A stretch of 64,000 bases of DNA from Pseudoxanthomonas sp. NC8 (GTDB lineage: Bacteria; Pseudomonadota; Gammaproteobacteria; Xanthomonadales; Xanthomonadaceae): assembly GCA_025232375.1 (NCBI GenBank), contig CP060419.1, positions 116,001 through 180,000 on the forward strand, in the 5' to 3' direction. This document shows positions 40,748 through 51,805 of this stretch, in pieces. A model generated the notes under the pieces. The model saw only the letters and a program-made list of their open reading frames with translations, was not told the origin of the DNA and did no database searches. The translations under genes were made by a program, and so were the position numbers. How positions within the stretch are numbered: position 1 is the first letter of the stretch; every line of letters begins with the position of its first letter.

Positions 40748-43136
40748 TCAGCCGCGGCGCAGGCTCTTGAGTGCATCGGCCATCGCGCTGTTGAACGGGG
40801 CGGCCTGCTGCGCCGGCTTAGCGTTGCCACCGCCGCCACCGCGATTGCGATCATTGCCGCGCGCATCGCGCGGCGCGCCGGGACGGCCCGCATCGCGTCG
40901 AGCGGCATCGCGGTCGCCGGGGCGCGGTGCGGCCTTGGCCGGGCTCGTCGTCCAGGCGCCGGGTCAGGGCGATGCGCTTGCGCGCCACGTCGACCTCCAG
41001 CACCTTCACCTTGACGATGTCGCCGGCCTTCACCACTTCGCGCGGGTCCTTCACGTACTTGTCCGACAGCGCCGAGATGTGGACCAAGCCGTCCTGGTGC
41101 ACGCCGATGTCGACGAAGGCACCGAATGCGGCCACGTTGCTGACCACGCCTTCCAGGATCATGCCCGGGCGCAGGTCCTTGATGTCCTCCACCCCGTCGG
41201 CGAACTTGGCCGCCTTGAACTCCGGGCGCGGGTCGCGACCGGGCTTCTCCAGTTCCTTGAGGATGTCGCGCACGGTCGGCAGGCCGAACTTCTCGTCGGT
41301 GTACTGCTCGGCCTTGAGCGCGCGCAGGAACGCGCCGTCACCGATGATCTGCTTCACCGCCCGGCCGCTGCCGGCGAGGATCCGCTCGACCACCGGATAG
41401 GCCTCCGGGTGCACCGAGGACGCGTCCAGCGGCTGCTCGCCGTCGGCGATGCGCAGGAAGCCGGCGCACTGCTCGAAGGTCTTCTCGCCCAGCCGCGGCA
41501 CCTTGAGCAGGGCCTTGCGCGAGGCGAACGCGCCGTTCTGGTCGCGGAAGCCGACGATGTTCTCGGCCACCGCCGAGGACAGGCCCGACACGCGCGCCAG
41601 CAGCGCCGCCGAGGCGGTGTTCACGTCCACGCCGACCGCGTTCACGCAGTCCTCGACCCGCGCATCCAGTGCGCGCGCCAGCCGGTACTGGTCGACGTCG
41701 TGCTGGTACTGGCCGACACCAATGGCCTTGGGCTCGATCTTGACCAGTTCGGCGAGCGGATCCTGCAGGCGGCGGGCAATCGACACGGCGCCGCGCAGCG
41801 ACACGTCCAGGCCGGGAAACTCCTTGGCCGCCAGTTCCGAGGCCGAGTACACCGAGGCACCGGCCTCGCTGACCACGATCTTCTGCATCTTCAATTCCGG
41901 CACCAGCTTGAGCAGGTCGCCGGCCAGTTTGTCGGTCTCGCGCGAGGCGGTGCCGTTGCCGATCGCCACCAGCTGCACGCCATGTGCCGCGCACAGCCGG
42001 CGCAGCGACGCCAGCGAGGCGTCCCACTGCCGCCTGGGTTCGTGCGGATAGATCGTGTCGGTGGCGACCAGCTTGCCGGTGGCATCGACCACCGCCACCT
42101 TCACGCCGGTGCGCAGGCCCGGGTCCAGGCCGAGCACGGCCTTCGGCCCGGCCGGTGCGGCCAGCAGCAGGTCCTTGAGGTTGTCGCCGAACACGGCGAT
42201 CGCCTCGGCTTCGGCTTTCTCGCGGGCCTTGGTTGAACAGGTCCAGCAGCAGGTGCAGGTGGATCTTGGCGCGCCGGTACTAAGGCGGCAGGCATTGCGC
42301 AGCCACGCATCGGCGGCGCGGCCACGTTCCTCGATGCCGGCGTGGCGGGCGATGCGGCCCTCCGCATAGGCATTCCCGGCATCGACATCGCTGCCCGGCT
42401 CGAGTTCGAGCTGCAGGAATTCCTCGCGGCGGCCGCGGAACAGCGCCAGCAGGCGGTGCGAGGGGATCTTCGCCAGCGGTTCGGCGTGGTCGAAGTAGTC
42501 GCGGAACTTCTCGCCGGCCGCTTCCTTGCCTTCCACGACCTTGGCGCGGATCACGCCGTTGGTGTCCAGCCACTGGCGCAGTTCGCCCAGCAGCGCGGCA
42601 TCCTCGCCCCAGCGCTCGATCAGGATCGCGCGCGCGCCTTCCAGCGCGGCCTTGGCATCGGCCACGCCCTTGTCGGCATCGACGAACTGCGCGGCGAATT
42701 CTTCCGGCACCTGCGTGGGATCGGCGAGCAGGCCGTCGGCCAGCGGCTCCAGCCCGGCCTCACGGGCGATCTGGGCGCGGGTGCGGCGCTTCTGCTTGTA
42801 CGGCAGGTACAGGTCTTCCAGCCGCGACTTGCTGTCGGCGGCCTCGATCTCGCCGCGCAGTTCGTCGGTCAGCTTGCCCTGTTCCTCGATGCTGGACAGG
42901 ATCGCCGCGCGCCGGTCCTCCATCTCGTGCAGGTAGGCCAGGCGCACCTCGAGGTTGCGCAGCTGGGTGTCGTTCAGGCCACCGGTGACTTCCTTGCGGT
43001 AGCGGGCGATGAACGGCACGGTCGCGCCCTCGTCGAGCAGGCCGACGGCGGAGACGACCTGCGCGGTCTGCGCGCCGATCTCCCCGGCGATGGTCTGGGC
43101 GATCTTGCGCGCGAGCGCGGCGGAAATTTCGGTCAT
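40748..43136 (-). CDS. tex: Tex family RNA-binding transcription accessory protein
   Basis: A nucleic-acid-binding protein of about 790 residues. The N-terminal helical part has [21 protein letters not shown] and [25 protein letters not shown] YqgF-like domain has [18 protein letters not shown], helix-hairpin-helix segments have [19 protein letters not shown], and the C-terminal S1 domain has [29 protein letters not shown]. The tail is Arg/Gly-rich and ends [14 protein letters not shown]. Breaks near 42285 and 42233 (GTACTAAGGCGGC, GCCTTGGTTG) and near 40935 (GGCCTTGGCCGG) are CCWGG damage. The stop at 40748 is reached only in the repaired frame. Confidence 0.95.
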
Positions 43137-43288
43137 TGACTGCGGATTCTACGGCGGAAAACGGAACCCGATTGTGGCAACCGAACCGCCGCGATGTAAG
43201 CCGTTGACAAGCGGCGGCAGTCGCGGCCCGGTGAGGACGTCAGCTCGGATCAACCGGACGGCGAGGGGCGATGGTTGAAGCCGTCATC

Positions 43289-43829
43289 TCAGTGGCGGTT
43301 CATCGCCGCGGCTCGCGCCTTGGCTTCCTGCAGCGACGGCACGTTGCGCGCGGCCCGCTCCTCGTCGGTCACGGCGGATTCGTCGACGGGGTACAGCTCG
43401 ATCGGCGACTCCGCGGTCGCCTTGTGGTACTGAGTTCCATACCACTGCGGCACTTTCCGGCTCATCAGGAGCCGGTCCCATACCGCGGCGGTCAGCCACA
43501 ACGCGCCTTTGTTGCCGGGATCCAGCGTGGCGGCGATCTGGGCGAGGCTCAGCGCCAGCAGGTAGTCGTCCGGGGTGTCGCCGTGCTGAAACACGATGGC
43601 GGCGTTGAAGTAGTCGTTCGAGGTGCGGAGCGCGTTATCCCGGAGCATGGAAAGCACTTCGGCTCGATGGAGCCGATCCTGTTCGGCCATTGCCTGCCAA
43701 TCGGCCGGCTCCTTAGTTTCTTGCCTGCTGGTCGGCCTCGAATATCTCAGCAAGCTGCCGGTTGTCGTCTGCGTGAGCGGTAACAGTGCCCCGGCAGTAA
43801 GACAGGGCAACGACAAGCGTGGCTCTCAA
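43289..43829 (-). CDS. Secreted DUF6624-like protein
   Basis: About 180 residues with a signal peptide, then a domain resembling DUF6624: DDNRQLAEIFEADQQARN, PADWQAMAEQDRLHRAEV, TSNDYFNAAIVFQHGDTPDDYLLA, LWLTAAVWDRLLM and PQWYGTQYHK. The function of this domain is unknown. The start is set at TTG 43829, 7 bases after a perfect AAGGAGG (minus strand, 43837-43843); GTG 43832 is too close, and the ATG at 43847 overlaps the ribosome site. A break at about 43713 (AACTAAGGAGCCG for AACCAGGAGCCG) restores NQEPADW; another near 43790 disturbs the signal peptide. Confidence 0.75.
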
Positions 43830-43886
43830 CACAGGGCCTCCTTGCATGGCGATCTCACCGGCACCGATACGGGCGGGTCGTCGACA

Positions 43887-46057
43887 CTATAGCCCCATCT
43901 CCCGCAGCAGGTGCGGCGCCGGGTACACCTTTTCCATCAGCCAGCGCATGTAGCGCATGTCGACGTGGATGGCGCGCTTGTAGCGCGGGTCGAACCACCA
44001 GCTGGCGCTGACCGCTTCCCAGTTGCTGTCGAAGTTCAGGCCGATCAGTTCGCCGCGGGCGTTGAGCACCGGCGAGCCGGAGTTGCCGCCGGTGGTATCC
44101 AGGTTGGTGAGGAAGTTCACCGCCTGCGTGCCCAGCACCGGATCGGCCGTGTCGCCGAAGTCACCCCTGGCAATGGCATCCAGCAGCGGCGCCGGCGCGT
44201 CGAACGGTACCTCGCCGGTATTCTTCTGCGCGATGCCGGCCACCGTGGTCACCGGCGCGTAGCTGACCGCGTCGCGCGCCTGCAGGCCCTCGAGTCGACC
44301 GTAGCTGACCCGCAGTGTGCCGTTGGCGTCGGGATACAGCGGACGGCCCTGCCGCGCGCGCTGGCATGGCGAGCACTTTCATGTACGCCGGGCGCAGGCG
44401 CAGCAGCTCGCCGTCGCGGGCCTTGCGTTCGTCGTCGAGGCGGAGCTGTGCCGGGACCAGCCTGGCGGGTGGGGCCAGCAGCGGATCGGTATGGAGCGGT
44501 CGCCCGTCGCGGGCCCGGGCGAAGCGCGCCAGGCGTGCCGCCTCGTCGCCGAGCGTGGTCGCCGCGTACAGCGCGTCGAGCGTGTTCTCCAGCTCGGCCG
44601 GGGTGGTGCCGAAGGCCGCGTCGAATTCGGGCACGCGCTGGGAGGCCGGCAACGCCAGGTAGCGCGAGCCAGCAGCGTACCCAGCAGCGCCTTTTCGACC
44701 TGCGGGTCGTAGCGGCGCTGCACCTGCCGGAGCGTGCCTTCGATCAGCGCCATAAGGTCACGCACCTGGTAGCCACCCTCGCGTTGTGCGTCCGGCTTGG
44801 CGGCTTCGATCCGCAGCCGTTCCAGCTGCAGCGCCGAGCGCAGCAGCTGGGTCTGCGTGGCGACCAGCCCCAGCAGCAGGTCGCGTTCGCGCACCGCCGA
44901 CGCCTTGGCGAGCACCCGGTCCATCGCTTCCCAGGTCGCGGCTCTTGGTGCCGTCCACGGATTCAAGCATGTCGCGCTCGTCCTCGCCCCGCTGGCGCAC
45001 CGCGTCGCTGCGGCGCAGGCCGTCGAGTTCGCCAGCGGCGCGCTTGCGGTTGTTCTTCAGCGACTGCAGCTGCGAGGCGTAGAGGGTTTTTGCCAGGGCA
45101 CTGTCGCGGCCGGCCTGTTCGATCACGCCGATCAGCGCGTCGTACGCGGCCACCCGCCCGGGCAGCGTCCACTGCACCTGCTCGGCGAACTCGGCCGCGC
45201 TACGGTGGCGGTAGGTGACGCCGGGATAGCCGGCGAGCATGGCGAACGCGCCTTCGCGCGGGCCGTCCGTGGCCACCTGCAGGTGCGACGGCGGATGGTA
45301 GGGGACGTTGTCCGGCGAGTACGCCGCCGGCTTGCCATCCTTGCCGACGTAGGCGCGCAGCACGGTGAAGTCGCCGCTGTGGCGCGGCCACATGAAATTG
45401 TCGATCTCGTCGCCGAAATTGCCGATCGCGCGCGGCGGCGCATAGACCAGGCGCAGGTCGCGCAGCTCCAGCTGGCGGATCCGGTAGAAGTCGGTGCCGG
45501 CGTACATATTGGCCACGCTGCAGCGGATCCCGGCCTCGCGCTCGCATTCGGCGACGATGCGCTTGCTCGCCGCATCGACCGCCTCGTAGTAGGCCTGGCC
45601 CCTCAGGCCGCGCGCTGCGCCCAGCACCTGGTCGGTGACGCGGTCGAAGCCGATCGTCACCAGCACGCGGAAATCCGGGTTGGCGGGCAACTCGCCGGCG
45701 CGGTCGCCGGCGATGAAGCCGGTGTCGATCAGGTTGCGCTCGGGCGTGCTGTTGTACTGGATCACGCCGAAGGCGACATGGTGGTTGGTCAGGACCAGGC
45801 CGTCGGCGGAGACGAAGGCGCCGGTGCCGCCGCCGGCCCGGACCACCGCGTTGAGCGGAGCGGCGGTGAGGTCGGCCAGCGCGGCCGGTTCGCCGGCAAA
45901 GCCGGCCTGGCGCAGCTGGGCGGCGATCTGCGGCAGCTGCGAAGGCATCCACATGCCTTCGTCGGCCGGAAGCAGGGGCGGCGAGGCCGGTAAGGCAGGC
46001 CGCGGCAATGCGGGCCAGCCGGCGGGGCCGGAACATGGCCGGCGCGTTCTTCGTCAT
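43887..46057 (-). CDS. S46-family dipeptidyl-peptidase (DPP7/DPP11 type)
   Basis: A periplasmic serine exopeptidase of about 720 residues that releases dipeptides from oligopeptides. After a signal peptide comes EGMWMPSQLP, the family start. The catalytic His is in LVLTNHHVAFG, the Asp segment in IDNFMWPRHSGDF, and the Ser in DTTGGNSGSPVLNARGEL. The residue at the position that separates DPP11 (Arg) from DPP7 (Gly) reads Ser in FDSNWEA, by my alignment. Breaks near 44944, 44672 and 44362 are window-type damage. Xanthomonads usually carry several S46 enzymes. It appears to be a single-gene unit. Confidence 0.92.
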
Positions 46058-46156
46058 CGGATCAATCCCCTTGCGGGCCGTCTGCGGAAGCGGACCGGCG
46101 ACGTTAGCGGCGGGCCGTGCCACGGACAACCGCCGCAGGTCACGGCCGCTGCCGCT

Positions 46157-49100
46157 TCAGCGTTCGGTGCGCCAGTTGATCGAGCCGCGCGCTTCCTCGG
46201 TGCTCGATTCCAGCTCGACATCGAAACCCTTGCGCAGCAGGTATTTCAGGATCACCACCTGGCCGGCGCCGACCATCGACACGCCGTAGCCGACATACAG
46301 CCGCGGCGAGAGGTACTTGCCCACGCCCACCACCGAGCCGCCCAGCGCGCGCGACTGCATCACGCCGGCGTCGTCGAAGCCCAGCCGGCTGCCCAGCTGC
46401 GCGGCAAGCAGGCCGGTACCGGCCGACATCGCCGCCGAGGTCGCGGTGACCTGCTGGGCCTTGGTCGCGGGTCGCGCCCTCCAGGCTGCGGCCGAGCATC
46501 AGGTAGGCCAGCGCCTCGGACTGCGGCATCGACGGGCTGGACCAGACGTTCAGCTGCGGTGCCGCGGCGTGGCCGGTGACGTCGATGCCGGCGGTGACGT
46601 CGCCGATGCGACGCTCGGCGCGCACGTTGATGCGCGGGTCGGCGATGAGGTTGTTGCTCCAGGTCAGCTGGCCACGGGTGACGGTCAGGTCCTGGCCGTA
46701 GGCCTTGTAGCGGCCGCCGACTTCCAGCGCGCCGGTGGCCACCATCTGGTAGCCGGGCCGTGCGCGCACCTGCAGGCGCCCGCCCATCGTGCCCTGCAGC
46801 CCGTAGCCGGTGATGGTGACCTCGTCGCCGAGCACCAGCGCCATGTCCATGTCCAGCGGCGAGCGGGCCTCCTCCTCCGGGTCCACCGGATCGAGCACCA
46901 CCACGTCGTCGGAAACGGTGGCGCCCTGTTCCAGCCGTTCCAGGTTGACCTGCGCGGTCGGCACCTCGACCTTACTGGCCGCGCAGGACCATGGTCGTGC
47001 CCTCCATGCCGAACTGCAGGTCGGGGCTGGCGATGGCGTGCAGCATCGGCGTGTCGGCGATCAGCACGTCGTTGCCGTGGATGTGCAGCTGCAGCGGCGT
47101 GGCCTTAGCCGAACCACGACAGGCTGCCGTCCACCTGCAGCGGGCTGCGCCCCGTGTTCACCGTCGCCGACAGCCGTGCCGAACCGTCCGGTTGCGCGTC
47201 CAGGCTGCCGCTGCCCTCGGTCAGGCTCAGCCCCAGCGCCGGCAGTTCGCCTGGAACTCCTCCAGCAGCAGCTGGCCGGCCATCAGCGGTTCGCTGCGGG
47301 TGCCGCGCACGCTCATGTGGCCGCGGACGATGCCGCGCGGCCGCACCAGGTCGGGCGAAAACAGCTCCAGCCAGAACAGCTGCGAGATGTGGGTGTAGAG
47401 CTCGCCGGTCAATGGCGAGTACGGATCCCAGCCGGTCTGGAAGGTCGCGTCGACATAGCCGTTGCCTGGAAGCCACTGCCGAGCCGGCCCTTGATCGCCT
47501 TCGGGTCGAAGGTGATGTCGAGGCTGAAATGGTCGTAGGGGACGATCTCACGGCGGGTGTTGCTGCCCAGGCGCAGGCCGCCTTCCAGCGAGGCCAGGTG
47601 GATGCCGCCGACCCAGCGGTTGCCCTGCGGGCGGATCTGCGCGTCCAGGGTCAGTTCGCCGCGCAGCACCAGCGCGCGGCCATCGGTTTTCGGCAGCCAC
47701 GGCTGCAGCAGGGTCAGCGGCAGGCTGTCGCTGGTGACGGACAGCCCTTCGCGCGGCCAGTCCGCCTGCGCGCACAGCGCGGCGTTGCCGCTGTCGCCGG
47801 TGGTGGTAAGGCAGGCGCGCTGCAGCTGGAAGCGCGGTCCGGTCACGGTGAACGCGGCCGGTGCCTGCAGCGCCCACGCGTTGCCGCGCGCCGGTTCGAG
47901 CCGCAGCTGGTCCAGCGAGCCCGATAAGGAGGCGCCGCGGCGCTGCACCTGCCCGGCCAGGTTCATGCCAACGGCCTGGACGCTGTCGGCCTGCACCTGC
48001 AGGCGCAGGTTCTCCACCGCGCCCTGCGCATGCACCTGCACGCGCGCTCCGGGGGATGCCGACATCCAGCGACGTCGCCTGCGCGACGAGGTCGCCGTCG
48101 CGACCCCCATGGGGCAGCCGGCCGCGCAGTTCGAGCGTGTCGGCGCGCCATTCGTCCCAGCGCAGGCCGCGGCCCTGCAGATCGGCCTGGATATCCGGGG
48201 CCTGCATGGTGCCGGTCAGGCGCACGTTGCCCTGCAGCGTGCCGGCCAGCTCGGGCAGCAGGTCGTCCAGCTGCAACGGCTGCAACTGCGCACTGATGTC
48301 GATGCGGTCGCCAACGCGGCCGCTGGCGCGCACCCGGCTGTTGCCCATGCTCAGGGCGAGATTGCCCTCGCCCTGGTTGCCGCGCAGGACGAAATGGCCG
48401 TTGCCCGACAACGGGCGTCCGCGCAGGCGTCCGCCCAGCGATTGCACGTCGGCCTGCGCGTCGAAGCCGCCACCGTCGCGTGCGCGGCCGGTGGTGGCGA
48501 TGCGGCCATTGAGGTTTCCGTCCCAGCCTGGCGCGAAATAGCCGGGGTCGAAGCCGTCCAGGACCAGCGCCAGGTCCCAGTCCAGCGCCGGGTCCCAGCC
48601 GGCTTCGCCGGTGGCCTGCAGCCTGCCGCCGGGCATCGTCGCCTGCAGCGAATGGATCGTCGCCCGTGCCTGGTCGCCGCGCAGGTCCAGCACCAGGTCC
48701 GCATGCTGGTCGCCGCGTCGCAGCGTCGCATCGCCGTAGGCGGCCCACCGGTTGATGGTGCCGGCTAATACCAGTGCGGCATCGACGTCGATGGCCGGTG
48801 TCGCCGGATCGGCGGCCTCGAAGGTCAGGTCGCGGGCCACCGCGGAGAAGCGGAAGCGCCCGTCTTCCGGCTTGGTGAAGTCGGCGCGGCCCTTCAGCAC
48901 CAGCTGCCCGCCCTGCAGTTCCAGCGCCAGTGGCGCGACGGTGAGTACCTGTTCCTGCAGTCGCAGTTGCGAAGGCGCGATGGTCACCTGCTGGGCGCCG
49001 CGGGCGGCGCGGCCGGACAGGTTGGCGATGCCGCCGGTACCGTCGGCGACGATATCGAAGGTGATCGCCTCCGGTGCGGGGTCGCCGCCGGTGAGCAGCG

Positions 49101-49973
49101 CCGGATCCAGGCCTTCGCTGCGGGCCTGCAGCCGCCAGCGCGGTGCGTCCTCGCTGCCGCCCGGGGTGAGCGTGGCGCGCAGCGGCTCGGGCGCGCGTCC
49201 GCCGATGCCGACTTCCATCTTCGACAGGTCGCCGCGCGCGACCAAGGCCCAGCCGCGCCGGGCTGTGGCCGCGCGGCGCCGGCAGCACCGCGGTGACCAG
49301 GATGTCGCTGCGATAGTCGTGCAGCGGCTCATAGGTGCCGTGGATGCCGAACAGGCCGAGGTCGCTGTCGACCCGCAGCTGCTCGGCGCGCAGCGAACCG
49401 GTGGCGATGTCGATGCCGCCGCGCAGCCTGCGGATGTCGATCACGTGCTCGCCGCCGGAGCTGATGTCCAGGCCATCGATGACGATGCGGTCGGCCTGGA
49501 TCGCGATCGGCATCTCGATCGGCGGCAGCGACTCGGGCCAGCGCGGCAGTTCGAACGGCTCGTCGCTGGGCATCAGGTTGAGCGTGGCGCCTTCGATCTC
49601 GAATGCGTCCAGGCGCAGGCGCCGGCCGAGCAGCGGGCGGATGTCCGGATCCAGGTACGCGCGCTGCGCGGTGAAACGGTAGTTATGGTAGTGGAAACCA
49701 GGCCGTGGATCGTCAGCGGACCGGCGATCGGCCCCTCGACCCTCTCCCAGGTCAGGGTCGCCCCCGCGGGCAGCCGCGCGATGATCTGCGCGAGCAGCAC
49801 GTCGCGGCCGGCGACGGTCTGCAGCAGCCAGTACAGCAGCACCATCAGGCCCAGCGCGCCGGTAGGGCGAACAGCCCCGACCACGCCCAGAAGCGGCGCC
49901 GCCGGTAGAAGCGCGGCCGCCGTGCCGGCGGCGCGGCGGTATCGGGAGACGGCGGCGGCACAGGCGCGCTCAC
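46157..49973 (-). CDS. tamB: TamB (translocation and assembly module inner-membrane subunit)
   Basis: An AsmA-like bridge protein of about 1270 residues spanning the periplasm from an N-terminal helix (GLMVLLYWLLQTVAGRD). The body is a long series of beta repeats (LRVDSDLGLFGIHGTYEPL, GQLVLKGRADFTKPEDGRF, GDRIDISAQLQPLQLDDLL). The C-terminal DUF490 domain has VDPEEEARSPLDMDMALVLGDEVTITGYGLQGTM and ends in RRIGDVTAGIDVTG and LEARGSINWRTER-type strands. It works with TamA and in phospholipid transport. The GTG start overlaps the TamA stop (GTGA). At least nine breaks make the mid-part piecemeal. Confidence 0.9.
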
Positions 49974-51746
49974 AGGTTCGCTCCCAGGCTCAGGTAGATC
50001 TGGAAGCTCGAATCCGGATCGTTGAGGCCATGGGCGACGTCGACGCGCACGCCGCCGATCGGCGAGCGCCAGCGCGCACCGACGCCGATGCCCACGTGCG
50101 GATCGAACGTGTCGTCGAACGCGTCGCCGGCGTCGACGAATCCGGCCATGCCCCACGGTCCGGCGTTGAAGTAGTGCTCGTATTCGACCGAGCCGGTCAT
50201 CACGTAGCGGCCGCCCATGGCGAAATTGTCCGGCGGCGGCGTGCGCGGGCCGACTTCGCGCCCAGGCATAGCCACGGATGCTGCGGTCGCCGCCGGCGAA
50301 GAAGCGCAGGCTCGGCGGCATCGCCACCAGGTCGCTGGTCCAGGTGGCGCCGGCTTCGCCGCGCACGATCAGCCGGTCGGCTTCGCCCACGCCCCAACCA
50401 GGGTGGCATTGGCCCAGCCCTGCAGGAAGTTGGTGTCCGAGCCCACGGCCTTGGCGCCCGCGCGCAGCGACATGTTCATGCTCAGGCCGTGGCGCGGGAA
50501 CAGGCGGTTGTCCACGCCGATGTAGGTGCCGAGCAGTTCCGGGTACAGCAGCGTCGAATAGGTGTACAGGCGCTGGCCGGTGTCGGTGTCCATGTCGTAG
50601 CTCCAGCGCTCGCGCAGGGCGATGATGGAGGCGGTCGCGGTCCAGCGGTCGGTCAGCTCGCCGCTGCGGCTGCCGATCAGGCGCACGTTGCGGAAGTCGA
50701 TGTAGTCGGTCTGCTCGTCGTAGGCGCTGAACGCGGCGGTGTACCAGCCGTCCAGCCAGGCATGAAGGCGGGAACGCGGTACTGGACCAGCAGGTTCTTG
50801 CGGTTCTGCGCGTAGTCCAGGTCGGTGACCAGTTTGTGGCCGCGGTCGTTGACGTAGCGGCGTTCCATGCCGAAGCGCATGCCCGCCCCGCTCTCGCTGC
50901 CGTAGGACAGGCCGGCGGTGTAGACGGAGCGCTTGGCCAGCGTGAGGTTCACGTCGATCGGCACGCGCAGGTCGTCGCTGGCCTGTTCGGGAAGCGGCTG
51001 GATGTCGATGGCGCTGAAGTAGTCGAGCTTGACCAGGGACTGGCGCAGGCGGTCCAGCTTGCCCTGGTGGAAATAGCTGCCCTCCTCCCAGGTCACCAGC
51101 TTCTCCAGCAGGCCGGGGCGGAAGAAATCCTTGGTGGAAGGTGGTCGGGCCCATGTCGTAGCGGAAGCCGCTGTCCTGGCGTAAGGTCGATGTCGGCGGC
51201 GAAGTCGGCGCGGGTCACCCGCACCTCGCGCTTCATGAAGTCCGCATCGAAGTAGCCGCGTTCGGTAAGGCGCCGGGTGATGCCGTCGCGGCTGGTTTCG
51301 TAGGTGCCGTGGTTGAACGGCTCGCCCTGGCGTGGCTGGAATGCGGTAAGGTCGTTGGTAAGGTAGCGGTCCTCGCCGCCGGGGCCGAGGATGGACACGT
51401 TCGACTCGCGCACGCGGACCGGCTCGCCCTTGTCGACATGGATCGTGACCACGATGCGGTTGTTGGCATCGCGCGGCGACTCGACGGTGATGGTCGGCGA
51501 GTAGTAGCCGAACGGCTCCAGCGCGCGCCGCGCCTGGCGTTCGGCAGTGAGCATGAGGAACTCCAGCCGCGACTCGCCCTGCGTCTTGCCCACCTCGTCG
51601 TTCACCGACAGGGGTAAGGCGCACGTTCTCCTCGATCGCCTCGTCCTGCTCCAGGCCGCGGATCTCGACCCGGTCGATGGTGCCGCGCGCCCAGCCGGGC
51701 ACGGCCGCCGAGGTAGGAGCAGCGCAAGGAGCAGGCGGAGTCGCAT
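49970..51746 (-). CDS. tamA: TamA (BamA/Omp85-family outer-membrane subunit)
   Basis: An Omp85 protein of about 590 residues. A signal peptide (MRLRLLLALLLP, damaged after it) precedes three POTRA domains, seen in VRVRESNVSILGPGG, FNHGTYETSRDGITRRLTERGYFDADFM and YFHQGKLDRLRQSLVKLDYF. The 16-strand barrel includes RSVYTAGLSYGSESGAGMRFG and RFFAGGDRSIRGYAW, the conserved loop 6 motif, and ends in a strand FQIYLSLGANL. It inserts autotransporter-like proteins with TamB. Breaks near 51615, 51140, 50765, 50395 and 50265. The TGA stop overlaps the GTG of tamB, so the two are translationally coupled. Confidence 0.92.
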
Positions 51747-51805
51747 GGGCTGAGGATAACGGGGCCGGCACCGGCTCCGTTAGCCCGTCCTCACGCGCCG
51801 CATGT

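Noticed and set aside
43204..43209. Perfect TTGACA on the plus strand
   Set aside because: No -10 at 16-18 bases and no plus-strand gene downstream.
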